Below, piece by piece: positions 1 through 8,550 of a DNA stretch of 64,000 nt. Positions within the stretch are counted from its first letter, which is position 1; the number at the start of each line of letters is the position of its first letter. The DNA lies in the NCBI GenBank assembly GCA_031556405.1, contig JAVBTC010000032.1, positions 5,698-69,697 of the forward strand. The letters run 5' to 3'. The stretch comes from WQZF01 sp031556405. GTDB taxonomy: Bacteria; Pseudomonadota; Gammaproteobacteria; Burkholderiales; Rhodocyclaceae. The translations under genes and the position numbers were made by a program. Below the pieces are notes generated by a model. That model had not been told where the DNA came from and did no database searches. It worked only from the letters and a program-made list of their open reading frames with translations.

Positions 1-73
1 TATTTATAAATGCTACAGCCTCATCAATAGTAAAAATATCTTGAGCATGAAAAAAATCGAGAAGAAAACTCAT
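1..73 (-). CDS. 5' end of an unidentified gene, cut by the window edge
   Basis: On the minus strand an ATG at 73-71 opens 24 codons that run off the window without a stop. The peptide begins MSFLLDFFHAQDIF. A strong Shine-Dalgarno (GGAGGA, complement of 81-86) sits 7 bases upstream, which is the main support that this is a real start. The segment is far more AT-rich than the neighbouring genes, which may mean recent acquisition. No family can be recognised from 24 residues. Confidence 0.5.
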   Translation of the reverse strand, partial: MSFLLDFFHAQDIFTIDEAVAFIN

Positions 74-172
74 ACTGAAATCCTCCAGAGGTGAGCGTCG
101 TTTACAGAAATGCATTCAAACAGTGTGAGAACAATAATTTGTGTGACTCAAAAATAAAGACATTGGTCACAT

Positions 173-1474
173 TTATTCAGTCGTCACCCTTCGCCAGAAC
201 CCAGAAGAAAACTTCGGATCGACATAAGCGCGGAATTCCTCCCAGCGCGGATAGCCGGAACGGAACAGTGCTCCCGGCATGCGTGCGTCCTTGGCGGGAT
301 AGAGCCGCCCGCTGGCGCTGGCGACGACGCCGTCCAGGTGCGTGAACAGATCGAGCGTCGCGGCGCCGCGGTTCGGGAAGTCGAGCGCCAGCGTGGTTCC
401 GGACATCGGAAAGGAGAGCATGCCGCAGGCGGGCTGGTTGCCGAAGGTCTTCAGCACGGCGAGGAAGGAGCCCTGGCCGCTGCCGGAAATGATGTCGAGC
501 ATTTCGGCGATCGCGTCGGGCGCGGCGCGCGGCGGAATGACGCACTGGTATTGATAGAACCCCTTCCCGCCGTAGATGCGGTTCCAGTGGCCGATGGCGT
601 CGAGCGGGTAGAAATAGGGCGGATACGGCACGCGCGCCCGGGGCGGCCACGGTTTGCGGTAGTAGGCGCAGTTGAAGGCTTTCAGGCTGGCGCGGTTGAT
701 CGTGGAGAAAGGCGGCGCGAACGGGACGGTCAGGCGCGGCGGATCGGCCATTCGGGCCTTTCCGCGCGGCGGCGGCAGTGCGTCTTCCTCATGGTCGCCG
801 GCCATCAGCACGCCGCGCGGCGTCGCGGCCAGGCAGTCGATCCAGGCGACGGCGTACTCGTGCTCGCGCTCGGCGGCGGCGTTGAGGGCGAAGAATTCGT
901 CGAGTCCGGTGAAGCGCTGGTTATGGACGTCGATGCCGGAGCTTTTGACGGCTTTCAGTTGCAGTTCGGCCTGGACGATCAGGCCGGTGAGCCCGAGACC
1001 TCCGACCGTCGCGGCGAACCAGTCGGGATGTTCCTGCGCCGAGCAGAGACGGCGCGAGCCGTCGGAGCGCAGCAGTTCGAAGGAGCGCACCCAGGCGCCG
1101 AAACTGCTGGCGCCGTGATGGTTCTTTCCGTGCACGTCGTTGGCGAGGGCGCCGCCGACGGTGACGTAGCGCGTTCCCGGCGTCACCGGCAGGAACCAGC
1201 CGCGCGGCACGGCGAGGTCGAGAATGTCGGCGAGCAGGACGCCGGCCTCGCAGCGCAGGATGCCGCGTTCGGCATCGAAGGCGATGAAGCGGTCGAGTCC
1301 GCGCGTGCGCAGAAGCCCTTCGCCGGGGTTGAGGCCGACGTCGCCGTAGCTCCGGCCGTTGCCGTAGGGAATCAGCGTTTCAGAGACATCGGGCAGCGGC
1401 GCCGAGCGCCGGAAACAATCGTATTCGGCGGCGGCGGGAGGCCAGGGCAGCGCGCCCCAGGAAGTGGAAGGCAT
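173..1474 (-). CDS. FAD-dependent oxidoreductase, DprE1-like
   Basis: 433 aa. The N-terminal half has the layout of a vanillyl-alcohol-oxidase-type FAD-binding domain: GNGRSYGDVGLN near residues 38-49, then VTPGTRYVTVGGALANDVHGKNHH near 97-120, the segment that contacts FAD in DprE1 (decaprenylphosphoryl-ribose 2-oxidase). The C-terminal part (YPLDAIGHWNRIYGGKGFYQYQ, then RLYPAKDARM) also follows the DprE1 pattern. Known relatives oxidise a lipid-linked sugar or a sugar alcohol; the substrate here is unknown. In many bacteria such genes sit beside a short-chain reductase and a UbiA-type prenyltransferase, but neither is present here, so it appears to stand alone. The ATG at 1474 lacks a clear Shine-Dalgarno. 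Confidence 0.8.
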   Translation of the reverse strand: MPSTSWGALPWPPAAAEYDCFRRSAPLPDVSETLIPYGNGRSYGDVGLNPGEGLLRTRGLDRFIAFDAERGILRCEAGVLLADILDLAVPRGWFLPVTPGTRYVTVGGALANDVHGKNHHGASSFGAWVRSFELLRSDGSRRLCSAQEHPDWFAATVGGLGLTGLIVQAELQLKAVKSSGIDVHNQRFTGLDEFFALNAAAEREHEYAVAWIDCLAATPRGVLMAGDHEEDALPPPRGKARMADPPRLTVPFAPPFSTINRASLKAFNCAYYRKPWPPRARVPYPPYFYPLDAIGHWNRIYGGKGFYQYQCVIPPRAAPDAIAEMLDIISGSGQGSFLAVLKTFGNQPACGMLSFPMSGTTLALDFPNRGAATLDLFTHLDGVVASASGRLYPAKDARMPGALFRSGYPRWEEFRAYVDPKFSSGFWRRVTTE

Positions 1475-1757
1475 GAGCGTCGGTCAGTCCATGCGATGAG
1501 AGGGAAAGTGCGGAGATAACGGAAGGCCGGGAACGTCCCCAGCATCGGCCAGCGCGATATTGTCGCCATGATACCCGTAGCGGCGCCGGAATAGACTCGA
1601 CTCCGGAATGGCCTCCGAAAAATTATCCGTCATTGCCGTGGCTTCGTTCATTGACATTTGCGTGGCCTTCTCCAACAATCCGCGCTTCCCTGGAGGCTGT
1701 CCCGACGGCGGCGGCCGATGCGCGACGATCGCGCAGGAAATTAATGGAGATAAATCG

Positions 1758-3365
1758 ATGCGCATATTCCTGGCGGTTTTTTTCTCATGTTTCTTGCTGG
1801 CGTTCGCACCGGCGCACGCCGCGTCCGCAGATGAAGGAACGCGAAGCGACGAAGGAGAAACGGCGGCGATTCTGAAAGCGCGGGAGGGCCTGGTGGATCT
1901 CACCGCCTACATGGCGACCCGGCCGGATCTTTTTCCGCTGCGCCCGCCGACGAAAAAACGGGTTCTGACGCCCGCGCAGAGCCAGGAGGTGCGCGATCTC
2001 TGGGGGCGTTTCCTCGATTACCAGTTGATGCTCGATGCTTCATGGCGGCGCTTGGATGAGCACCTGAGCGAACGTGGGGAAGAGAACGGGCGAAGCAGAT
2101 CGGAAGACGCCGCGCGCTTCGCCACGCGTTACGCCGCCTTCCTGACGCGCTATCGCTATGCGCTCGAATTCATCCGGCTGGCCGATGCCGATCCGGCGGT
2201 GCGCGTCGTGCTCAACGAGCCCGCCACCGAAATCGGCCTGCCGGAGCGCGGCTACGCCGATTTCAAATTCCGCTTCCTGCATGTGGCGATGGCGGGCGAG
2301 TTCACGTCGCTGTCTGCTGCACACTCCGCTACTTATTCCACCATGTATTCATCCGCGTCGCCGCGCCGCTGCGGTGAGAAAGCGGCGCCGCTGGACCGGG
2401 CCATCCGGGAAGACGAACGCTATCTCTGGCGGGCGGGCAGGGCGCACGGCCTGGTGAACACGCTGCGCAACGCCGGGCAGATCGCCCGGGAAGGCGGTTC
2501 GAAGCTGGTCTTTCCGCTCCAGAAGGGTGTTTCCGAATGGATGGGGCAGACGCGGGTGGCGAGCGGCGATCATTTCCTGATTTCCGCCGACCAGATTGCC
2601 GCGCTGCGTCCCCGGTTGCATCCCGGCGACATTCTGCTCGAACGGCGGGAATGGTATCTCTCCAACATCGGCCTGCCCGGATTCTGGCCGCACGCGGCGC
2701 TGTACATCGGCGATGTAGAGGAACGGAGCGCGTATTTCGACACCCCGGAAATCCGTACCTGGGTTCAGGCACAGGGGATTTCCGACGGCCGTTTCGAAAC
2801 CTTGCTGCAAACGCGCCATCCGCGCGCCTACCGCCTCAGTCAACAGCCGGATGGCGCGGGTGATACGCCGCGGATCATCGAGGCGATCGGCAAGGGCGTC
2901 AGTTTCACCTCGCTCGAGCATTCGGCGGCGTCGGATTCCCTGGCGGTGCTGCGGCCGCGCCTTTCGCGCCTCGAAATTGCGCGGGCGGTGCTGAAATCCT
3001 TCGATTATTTCGGCCGGCCGTACGATTTCGATTTCGATTTCCGCACCGACGGGGAACTGGTCTGCACGGAGCTGGTGTTCAAGTCGTACCGCCCGGAAGG
3101 TAATGGTCAGGATGGCCGGCAGGGCCTCGACTGGCCGCTGACCAGTGTCGCCGGCCGCCCGGTGCTCACCGCCAACAATATCGTGCGGTATTTCGACGAA
3201 ACCTGGCAGATGCCCGCGCAGCACCTCGATCTGGTGGCATTTTTCGACGGCAACGCGCGCACCGGACGCGCGGAGGAAAGCGACCTGGAAAACTTCCGCG
3301 CCAGTTGGCGCCGCCCTAAATGGCATATCTTCGTGCAGGAGGACGGTCGCCGCGCCCCCCAGTAA
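1758..3365 (+). CDS. Secreted YiiX/YebB-like permuted NlpC/P60 hydrolase
   Basis: 535 aa from the ATG at 1758, chosen because GGAGA lies 7 bases upstream and the protein then opens with a clean signal peptide (MRIFLAVFFSCFLLAFAPAHA). An upstream extension to 1608 is open but has neither feature. The C-terminal third has the circularly permuted papain-like fold seen in YiiX/YebB: LHPGDILLERR, then the catalytic His of FWPHAALYIGD (about residue 312), and the catalytic Cys in ELVCTELVFKSY (about residue 436). The family includes amidases and esterases; the substrate cannot be inferred. The N-terminal part is helical and unlike a known domain. It is probably exported to the periplasm. Confidence 0.75.
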   Translation: MRIFLAVFFSCFLLAFAPAHAASADEGTRSDEGETAAILKAREGLVDLTAYMATRPDLFPLRPPTKKRVLTPAQSQEVRDLWGRFLDYQLMLDASWRRLDEHLSERGEENGRSRSEDAARFATRYAAFLTRYRYALEFIRLADADPAVRVVLNEPATEIGLPERGYADFKFRFLHVAMAGEFTSLSAAHSATYSTMYSSASPRRCGEKAAPLDRAIREDERYLWRAGRAHGLVNTLRNAGQIAREGGSKLVFPLQKGVSEWMGQTRVASGDHFLISADQIAALRPRLHPGDILLERREWYLSNIGLPGFWPHAALYIGDVEERSAYFDTPEIRTWVQAQGISDGRFETLLQTRHPRAYRLSQQPDGAGDTPRIIEAIGKGVSFTSLEHSAASDSLAVLRPRLSRLEIARAVLKSFDYFGRPYDFDFDFRTDGELVCTELVFKSYRPEGNGQDGRQGLDWPLTSVAGRPVLTANNIVRYFDETWQMPAQHLDLVAFFDGNARTGRAEESDLENFRASWRRPKWHIFVQEDGRRAPQ

Positions 3366-3688
3366 TGAATTGACGAACGGAAAAGAGGCGTCGCCGCGTT
3401 CAGGGATATCTGTATTCCATTATTGAATGAAATTCAATTTGGTATGTGTAGCCATATATATGCTCAAATTATTTCATTTATGTTTTTGTGCCGTAACGCC
3501 GTGATCCGTATCTTTCGCGTATCCCGGGTGAAGGGCGCCAAGCCGTGAGGTGCGTATAGAGGCGGGGCGGGTTCTGGTCTAAAAACGCTTCTTCTGCCAT
3601 GATAAAAAATTGTTGCTCTCGCTCTGGTATGGTTTTTTTCCGGTTGCGGTTTTCCTCATGACGGATTTTTCCTCTCTCTTTCATCGGC
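3366..3688. other. Intergenic region with an AT-rich island
   Basis: Between the YiiX-like gene and the EAL/HDOD gene. It begins with a short AT-rich island (about 3421-3480) holding the small dyad ATTGAAT-GAA-ATTCAAT (3422-3438) and the perfect palindrome CATATATATG inside GTAGCCATATATATG (3448-3462). The remainder has ordinary base composition. No RNA gene or convincing promoter was recognised. A minus-strand reading frame at 3478-3723 was not accepted as a gene. Confidence 0.4.
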
Positions 3689-5209
3689 ATGCTTGAATCC
3701 TTGCGCAAAATATTCGGCCGCAATCCGGCTCCGGAGAGAGCGACGGAGCCGGCGCGCCAGCCGCATCCACAGCCGCCGTTTCAACCGCCGCCGGAAAGAA
3801 GCAGCGCGGATATGGCGGTGAAGGCGGCGAGCAATGCGGTGGCGAATGAAAAAGAGCCTTCCGCCTTCGTTTGTCACGAAGCACTGCTGGGGCGCGATCA
3901 GCGGATCGTCGGCTACGAATTCGGCCATTCGCGGCAGTTGCAGGCGCGCATGATGGACAAGCACGCCCGGATCCGCCGTTTTTACGATGAAGTCCTGCTC
4001 CAGCATCTGTCTTCCCTGCAAATCGATTCCCTGCTCGGCGCGCGCCTGGCGTTCGTCGAGATATCCCCCGATTCGCTCGCGCATCCCGCGCTTTCCCGTC
4101 TGCCGAAGCGGAACCTTGCGCTGTTGCTGACGTTCGCGGAAGCGCTGGAATATTCCGATCCCCAAATCGCCGCCAATATCGTCGCGGCGCTCGCCGTGTT
4201 GCGTGCGCAGGGCGTGCGCGTCGGGCTGAAGTGGCAGCGGGAGTGGGGACGGGAGTGGGGACGGGGGCAGGGCCGTTCCCGGGGCGGAGCGGGATTTCTG
4301 CCCTGGGCGGATTTCGTCCAGATATCGTGGCACGAGTATGCCGGAGGCGCCGCCGAGCACGCGCTCACCGAGGAAATCGCGCGGCTTCGCCACCGGGCCG
4401 TGGATGCGGAAGGCGCGCAGGAAGCGGCGCAACACAACGCGGCGCCGTTGCGGCTGATTGCCGGCGGATTGCAGAACCCGAACGACTTCAGTCTTTGCTA
4501 CCGCTTGGGTTTCGATTTCTTCCGCGGACCGTTCGTCAACAGCCGCGACCAGTGGACGCCGCAGCAAAGTTCGATCAATCGCCTGCGCGTGGTGCAGCTT
4601 CTGAACGGCGTCCGCCGCGATGCCGATACCACGCGCCTGGTGCAGGAATTGAAGCAGGACCCGGTGCTTTCCTACAAGCTGCTGCGCTACATCAATTCGC
4701 CTGCCATCGGCCTGCAACGGGAAATCACGACGCTCGACCAGGCGGTCACTATCCTGGGGCGGGAAAATCTGTACCGCTGGCTGTCGCTGCTGCTGTTCAA
4801 CATGACCGACCCCGGCTACCGCGAATGGGCGCTCACCGAGCAGGCGCTGGCGCGCGCGGCGCTGATGGAACGGCTGGGCCGCGAAGCCAAGCGGAGCGGA
4901 CAGCAGGCGCCTGTATCCGACGCGCTCTTTCTCACCGGGCTGTTTTCACTGCTCGACCAGTTGCTCGGTGAACCGCTCTCGATGCTCACCGCGAAAATCC
5001 AGTTGCCGCCGGAAATTTCCATGGCCCTGGTCGAACGCCGGGGCGTGCTGGCCGCGTTTCTCGCGCTGGCCGAAGCCTGCGAGGCCGAAGACCCGCACGC
5101 GATTGCCGCGTGCGCGAAGCCGCTGGGATTCTCCGCCGCCGTCGTCAACCACGCCGTTTTCGATGCACTGGCCTGGGCGCATGAGATGACGGAAATTTCG
5201 GCGTCGTGA
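3689..5209 (+). CDS. Degenerate EAL plus HDOD domain signalling protein (YuxH-like)
   Basis: 506 aa. Residues about 60-285 follow the EAL-like half of YuxH proteins (FVCHEALLGRDQRIVGYEF, then a catalytically degenerate barrel). Residues about 300-500 form an HDOD domain (LVQELKQDPVLSYKLLRYINS, then TLDQAVTILGRENLYRWL). Proteins of this design are regulatory and generally do not hydrolyse cyclic-di-GMP. The N-terminus is Pro/Arg-rich and probably disordered. A glycine/arginine-rich insert (REWGREWGRGQGRSRGG) interrupts the EAL-like part and is encoded by a 12-bp tandem repeat at 4238-4261. The start lacks a clear Shine-Dalgarno. Confidence 0.8.
   Translation: MLESLRKIFGRNPAPERATEPARQPHPQPPFQPPPERSSADMAVKAASNAVANEKEPSAFVCHEALLGRDQRIVGYEFGHSRQLQARMMDKHARIRRFYDEVLLQHLSSLQIDSLLGARLAFVEISPDSLAHPALSRLPKRNLALLLTFAEALEYSDPQIAANIVAALAVLRAQGVRVGLKWQREWGREWGRGQGRSRGGAGFLPWADFVQISWHEYAGGAAEHALTEEIARLRHRAVDAEGAQEAAQHNAAPLRLIAGGLQNPNDFSLCYRLGFDFFRGPFVNSRDQWTPQQSSINRLRVVQLLNGVRRDADTTRLVQELKQDPVLSYKLLRYINSPAIGLQREITTLDQAVTILGRENLYRWLSLLLFNMTDPGYREWALTEQALARAALMERLGREAKRSGQQAPVSDALFLTGLFSLLDQLLGEPLSMLTAKIQLPPEISMALVERRGVLAAFLALAEACEAEDPHAIAACAKPLGFSAAVVNHAVFDALAWAHEMTEISAS
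4238..4261 (+). repeat. 12-bp in-frame tandem duplication
   Basis: Two perfect copies of CGGGAGTGGGGA (4238-4249 and 4250-4261), followed by a partial third copy. They encode part of the REWGREWGRG insert within the EAL-like domain. The unit is a multiple of three, so copy-number change keeps the frame. Confidence 0.8.
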
Positions 5210-5307
5210 CAGCGCTTTTTTCGCTTGCGGGGAAGAATTTTCAGGGCGGTTTTTCAAACGAGCACGTTTGATTCCGCGTGGGCACGCTGCGGGTGCGTGG
5301 TATTTCG

Positions 5308-6465
5308 TCAAACGATGATCCCGCCGCCCAGACAAACACGGGATTCATAGAGCACCAGCGATTGCCCCGGCGTCACCGCCCATTGCGGCGCGGCGAAGCG
5401 GACGCGGATGCGGGATTCCTTGCCGTCCGATGTTTCCCTCGGCTCGATTTCGCACGGCGCGTCTGCGGTGCGGTAACGGGTTTTCGCCGTATAGACCCAG
5501 TTGGAGTGAGGCATGCGGCCGTTGACCCAGGAAAGGTCGGCGGCGGTCACGGTGTCGGCGGCGAGCGCCGGATGATCGTGTCCCTGCACGACATAGAGCA
5601 CGTTCGCGGCGACATCCTTTTTCGCGACGAACCAGGCGTCGTGGTCGCCGCCGCCGCCTTTCTGTCCGCCGATCTGCAATCCCTTGCGCTGGCCGATGGT
5701 GTGGTAGGTCATGCCGTCATGCGTGCCGAGCACGCGGTCCGTATCGAGGTCGCGGATCTCGCCCCGGCGCGGCGGCAGGTAGCGCATCAGGAATTCCTTG
5801 AACGGGCGCTCGCCGATGAAACAGATCCCGGTCGAATCCTTTTTGGCGGCGACGTGCAGCCCCGACTCGGCGGCGATCTTGCGCACGTCGCGCTTGTACA
5901 GGCCGGCCAGCGGAAAAAGCGTGCGCGAGAGCTGTTCCTGGTTCAGCCGGTAGAGAAAGTAGCTCTGGTCCTTGGTGCCGTCTTCGGCTTTGAGCAACTG
6001 GAATTCACGGCCATGGTCGCCGTCGGCTTCACGTACGCCGGCGTAGTGGCCGGTGGCGATTTTTTCGGCGCCGAGCTTGAGCGCATGATCGAGAAAGGCG
6101 CGGAACTTGATTTCGGAGTTGCACAGCACGTCCGGGTTCGGCGTGCGTCCGGCTTCGTATTCGCGCAGGAATTCGGCGAACACGCGTTCCTTGTATTCGC
6201 GCGCGAAATTGACGACCTCGACGTCGATGCCGAGCGTGTCGGCGACACTGACGACGTCGAGCAGGTCCTGGCGCGAGGCGCAATATTCGTCGTCATCGTC
6301 GTCCTCCCAGTTCTTCATGAACAGGCCGACGACGCGATAGCCCTGGCGTTTCAGGAGCAGCGCGGCGACGGCGGAGTCGACGCCGCCGGAGAGGCCGACG
6401 ACGACGGTGGAGGATGAGGAAGATGGGGAGGGATTATTCGTCGATGACATCGGGTTCGTTTCCAT
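5308..6465 (-). CDS. mnmA: tRNA-specific 2-thiouridylase MnmA
   Basis: 385 aa from the ATG at 6465, chosen because AGGA lies 8 bases upstream; an alternative ATG at 6450 (MSSTNN) is possible. MnmA thiolates U34 of tRNA-Lys, -Glu and -Gln using ATP and persulfide sulfur. It has the PP-loop VVVGLSGGVDSAVAALLL near the N-terminus, the first catalytic Cys in NPDVLCNSEIKF and the second in STGICFIGERPFKEFL, and the usual C-terminal beta-barrel. The serine-rich N-terminal extension (PSPSSSSST) precedes the family's normal start. The 5' end overlaps the 3' end of the upstream secreted-protein gene. nudJ lies just beyond that gene, and nudJ-mnmA adjacency is known from enterobacteria. Confidence 0.95.
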   Translation of the reverse strand: METNPMSSTNNPSPSSSSSTVVVGLSGGVDSAVAALLLKRQGYRVVGLFMKNWEDDDDDEYCASRQDLLDVVSVADTLGIDVEVVNFAREYKERVFAEFLREYEAGRTPNPDVLCNSEIKFRAFLDHALKLGAEKIATGHYAGVREADGDHGREFQLLKAEDGTKDQSYFLYRLNQEQLSRTLFPLAGLYKRDVRKIAAESGLHVAAKKDSTGICFIGERPFKEFLMRYLPPRRGEIRDLDTDRVLGTHDGMTYHTIGQRKGLQIGGQKGGGGDHDAWFVAKKDVAANVLYVVQGHDHPALAADTVTAADLSWVNGRMPHSNWVYTAKTRYRTADAPCEIEPRETSDGKESRIRVRFAAPQWAVTPGQSLVLYESRVCLGGGIIV

Positions 6466-7162
6466 TGAGCCATTCCTGTAACGGGAACACGGCCGCCGGC
6501 TGGCCGTTGTCGAAATACCAGCTGTCGACGACGAAGCGGCGGTCGCCGGGTTCCGCCGCAACGGGTTCCGCCACAATCCCGCCGGTATCGGTACGGGTTC
6601 CGGGAGCGGCATTTGCCACATTCGCCGTATTTGCGGCCAGAGTGTTTCCGGCCACGGCGGGGACGATTTCCTCGATCACCGCCGAGTAATGCTGGAAGAT
6701 CACGAAGCGCAGGCGCTGATACGGCGGCAGTACCCGGTGCCAGCGCAGCATTCCGCGCGCTTCGAGCATCTTGAGCAGTCTCGTCGTCGTCGTGGAATGA
6801 TCGATGCAATCCATGCGGCCACGGACGCCGTGATCGGAATAATTGCCGCCGCGATCGGCGGAAATCGGCGTTTGTTTACCGGCCCATCCGAGCAGGCGGC
6901 CGATGGCGAGCGAGATCTTTTCGCGCTCTCCGGCGGCATCGCGCGCTTCTCGCAGAAGGGCGCGGATTTCCCGCAATTGTACTTCCGAATAGATGACGGG
7001 TTCCTGCGCGGCGCAGCCGTAGTTGTAGCAGACGGTGACGGTTTCGTCGGCGGCGGCGTGGAAAGAGAGACAGAGACAAAAAATGCCCATGATGGCCAGC
7101 GCGGGCCGGCGGAGGCACAAACAATGAAGAACAGAAAATGGGTTCATGGCGGAATGCTGCAT
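6434..7162 (-). CDS. Secreted protein of unknown function with Cys/His/Asp pattern
   Basis: 242 aa; a start at 7147 (MNPFSV) is also possible, and neither has a Shine-Dalgarno. An N-terminal signal peptide is likely (hydrophobic stretch to about residue 37, ending FHAAADE). The mature part starts with a cysteine pair CYNYGC (45 and 50). It then has RMDCIDHSTTT (C119, H122), WHR (H142), FQHYSAV (H158) and FVVDSWYFDNG (D213). Such an arrangement would suit a papain/transglutaminase-like fold, but this is inference only. It overlaps the start of mnmA by about 30 bases, so the two are probably translated from one transcript. Confidence 0.65.
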   Translation of the reverse strand: MQHSAMNPFSVLHCLCLRRPALAIMGIFCLCLSFHAAADETVTVCYNYGCAAQEPVIYSEVQLREIRALLREARDAAGEREKISLAIGRLLGWAGKQTPISADRGGNYSDHGVRGRMDCIDHSTTTTRLLKMLEARGMLRWHRVLPPYQRLRFVIFQHYSAVIEEIVPAVAGNTLAANTANVANAAPGTRTDTGGIVAEPVAAEPGDRRFVVDSWYFDNGQPAAVFPLQEWLNGNEPDVIDE

Positions 7163-7222
7163 TGTCGCCGTGTGCGGGAAGATGAAAGGAAAAAAACGAA
7201 AAGGAGAAAACGCGCCGACGCC

Positions 7223-7675
7223 TCAGGCCGGCGCGTGGTAGGTCAGAAGATCGAGCGGATAGCGCCGCCCTGCCTGCCAGTCCGCGATGGCGCGCGCCAC
7301 CAGCGGGCTGCGGTGGTGCGGCGTCAACGCTTCGACTTCCTCCGGCGCGAACCAGTGCGCGGCGACGATGCCGGCATCGAGCGTGCGGCCGGCTTCGTGT
7401 CCGTCGATGTGGCCGCCGAATGCGAAGCGCAGCCAGGTGATTCCGTCCGGCGTATCGCGCCAGTGGTAAATGCCGACCAGGTATTCGGGGACGAAGCGGT
7501 AGGCGCTTTCCTCCAGCGTTTCGCGCGCCACCGCGGCGCACAGGGATTCGCCGAATTCCAGGTGCCCGGCCGGCTGGTTGTAGCGGATACCCTCCTTCGT
7601 TTCCTCTTCGACGAGCAGAAAACGGCCTTCCCGTTCGACGACGGCGGCAACGGTGACGTTGGGTTTCCAGATCAT
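7223..7675 (-). CDS. nudJ: Nudix hydrolase, NudJ-like
   Basis: 150 aa from the ATG at 7675 (MIWKPNVTVAAVVE), which matches the usual start of the family; the frame stays open upstream but that extension is low-complexity. The Nudix box is complete: GHLEFGESLCAAVARETLEE, then S. NudJ proteins are small phosphatases that act on thiamine pyrophosphates and nucleoside di/triphosphates. The position two genes upstream of mnmA supports NudJ over other Nudix families. No Shine-Dalgarno is apparent. Confidence 0.8.
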   Translation of the reverse strand: MIWKPNVTVAAVVEREGRFLLVEEETKEGIRYNQPAGHLEFGESLCAAVARETLEESAYRFVPEYLVGIYHWRDTPDGITWLRFAFGGHIDGHEAGRTLDAGIVAAHWFAPEEVEALTPHHRSPLVARAIADWQAGRRYPLDLLTYHAPA

Positions 7676-7806
7676 GGGGATTCGAAGCCGGCGGCGCCGG
7701 GGGATAACCGGGAGCGCCGCGAATGAAAGGGGAGCACTATAGCATGTCTGGACATCGGCTATGATCGGGCATTCCGGCGGTTGTCGGTTGTTGATGGGGG
7801 TTCGCA

Positions 7807-8517
7807 ATGATGAAAAAAGCGACGAAAAAAGCGGTGAAAGCGGTAGAAGCGGTAGAAGCGGTAGAAGCGGTCGAGGCGAAGAAGGAATCCGTTCCCGGAT
7901 ACTGGGGGAGGGCAACGCGCGCGCTGGCGCGCGAGGACGAAACGATGGCGGCGCTGATCCGGCGTTACCGTGGCATGGGACTGGTTTCGCGCGGCGAGCC
8001 GTTTACGACGCTGGCACGCTCGATCGTCGGCCAGCAGATTTCGGTGAAGGCTGCCGACGCGGTGTGGACGCGCTTTTCCGCCGCCGTCGGCGCGGTGAAT
8101 GGAACGGTCGAGCCGGAAGCGGTGCTGGCGGCGGGAATGGAGGGGCTGTCGAATTGCGGCCTGTCGGTACGCAAGCGGGAATACGTGAGCGATCTCGCCG
8201 CGCGTTTCGTCAACGGCGCGGTCGAGCCGGAACGCTGGAATGCGATGGAGGACGCGGAAATCATCGCCGAACTGTGCGCCGTGCGCGGCATCGGGCGCTG
8301 GACGGCGGAAATGTTCCTGATCTTCAATCTGCTGCGTCCGGACGTGTATCCGGTCGACGATCTGGGCTTGCAGAAAGCCTTGTCCCTGCTTTATTTCTCC
8401 GGAGAAAAACAGCCGCCGCGCGCGCTTGCCGCGTTCGGCGAGCGCTGGCGTCCGTGGCGCACCGTGGCGACGTGGTATCTGTGGCGCAGTCTCGATCCGG
8501 TGGCGGTTGCTTATTGA
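7807..8517 (+). CDS. alkA: DNA-3-methyladenine glycosylase II, AlkA family
   Basis: 236 aa. It excises alkylated purines from DNA. The helix-hairpin-helix GPD core is clear: TTLARSIVGQQISVKAADAVW in the first part, then VRGIGRWTAEMFLIF followed by the Asp pair of YPVDDLGLQKAL (about residues 184-185), one of which is the catalytic residue. It lacks the extra N-terminal domain of E. coli AlkA and is the short form. The first 25 residues are a Lys/Ala/Val/Glu repeat encoded by 9-bp tandem units. The gene is divergent from nudJ, whose start is only about 130 bases away. Confidence 0.88.
   Translation: MMKKATKKAVKAVEAVEAVEAVEAKKESVPGYWGRATRALAREDETMAALIRRYRGMGLVSRGEPFTTLARSIVGQQISVKAADAVWTRFSAAVGAVNGTVEPEAVLAAGMEGLSNCGLSVRKREYVSDLAARFVNGAVEPERWNAMEDAEIIAELCAVRGIGRWTAEMFLIFNLLRPDVYPVDDLGLQKALSLLYFSGEKQPPRALAAFGERWRPWRTVATWYLWRSLDPVAVAY
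7831..7875 (+). repeat. 9-bp tandem repeat at the start of the alkA-like gene
   Basis: Five consecutive units: GCGGTGAAA, three copies of GCGGTAGAA, then GCGGTCGAG. They encode (AVK/AVE)n near the N-terminus. The unit is a multiple of three, so slippage changes length but not frame. Confidence 0.85.
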
Positions 8518-8550
8518 AAAAAGAGAGGGTTGTTTTTCTAAATTTAAATT

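Noticed and set aside
1608..1757. Upstream extension of the YiiX-like gene
   Set aside because: The start at 1758 has a Shine-Dalgarno and gives a proper signal peptide; the extension would bury it.
3478..3723. 81-codon minus-strand frame before the EAL/HDOD gene
   Set aside because: No Shine-Dalgarno, no known family, and it overlaps the start of a better gene.
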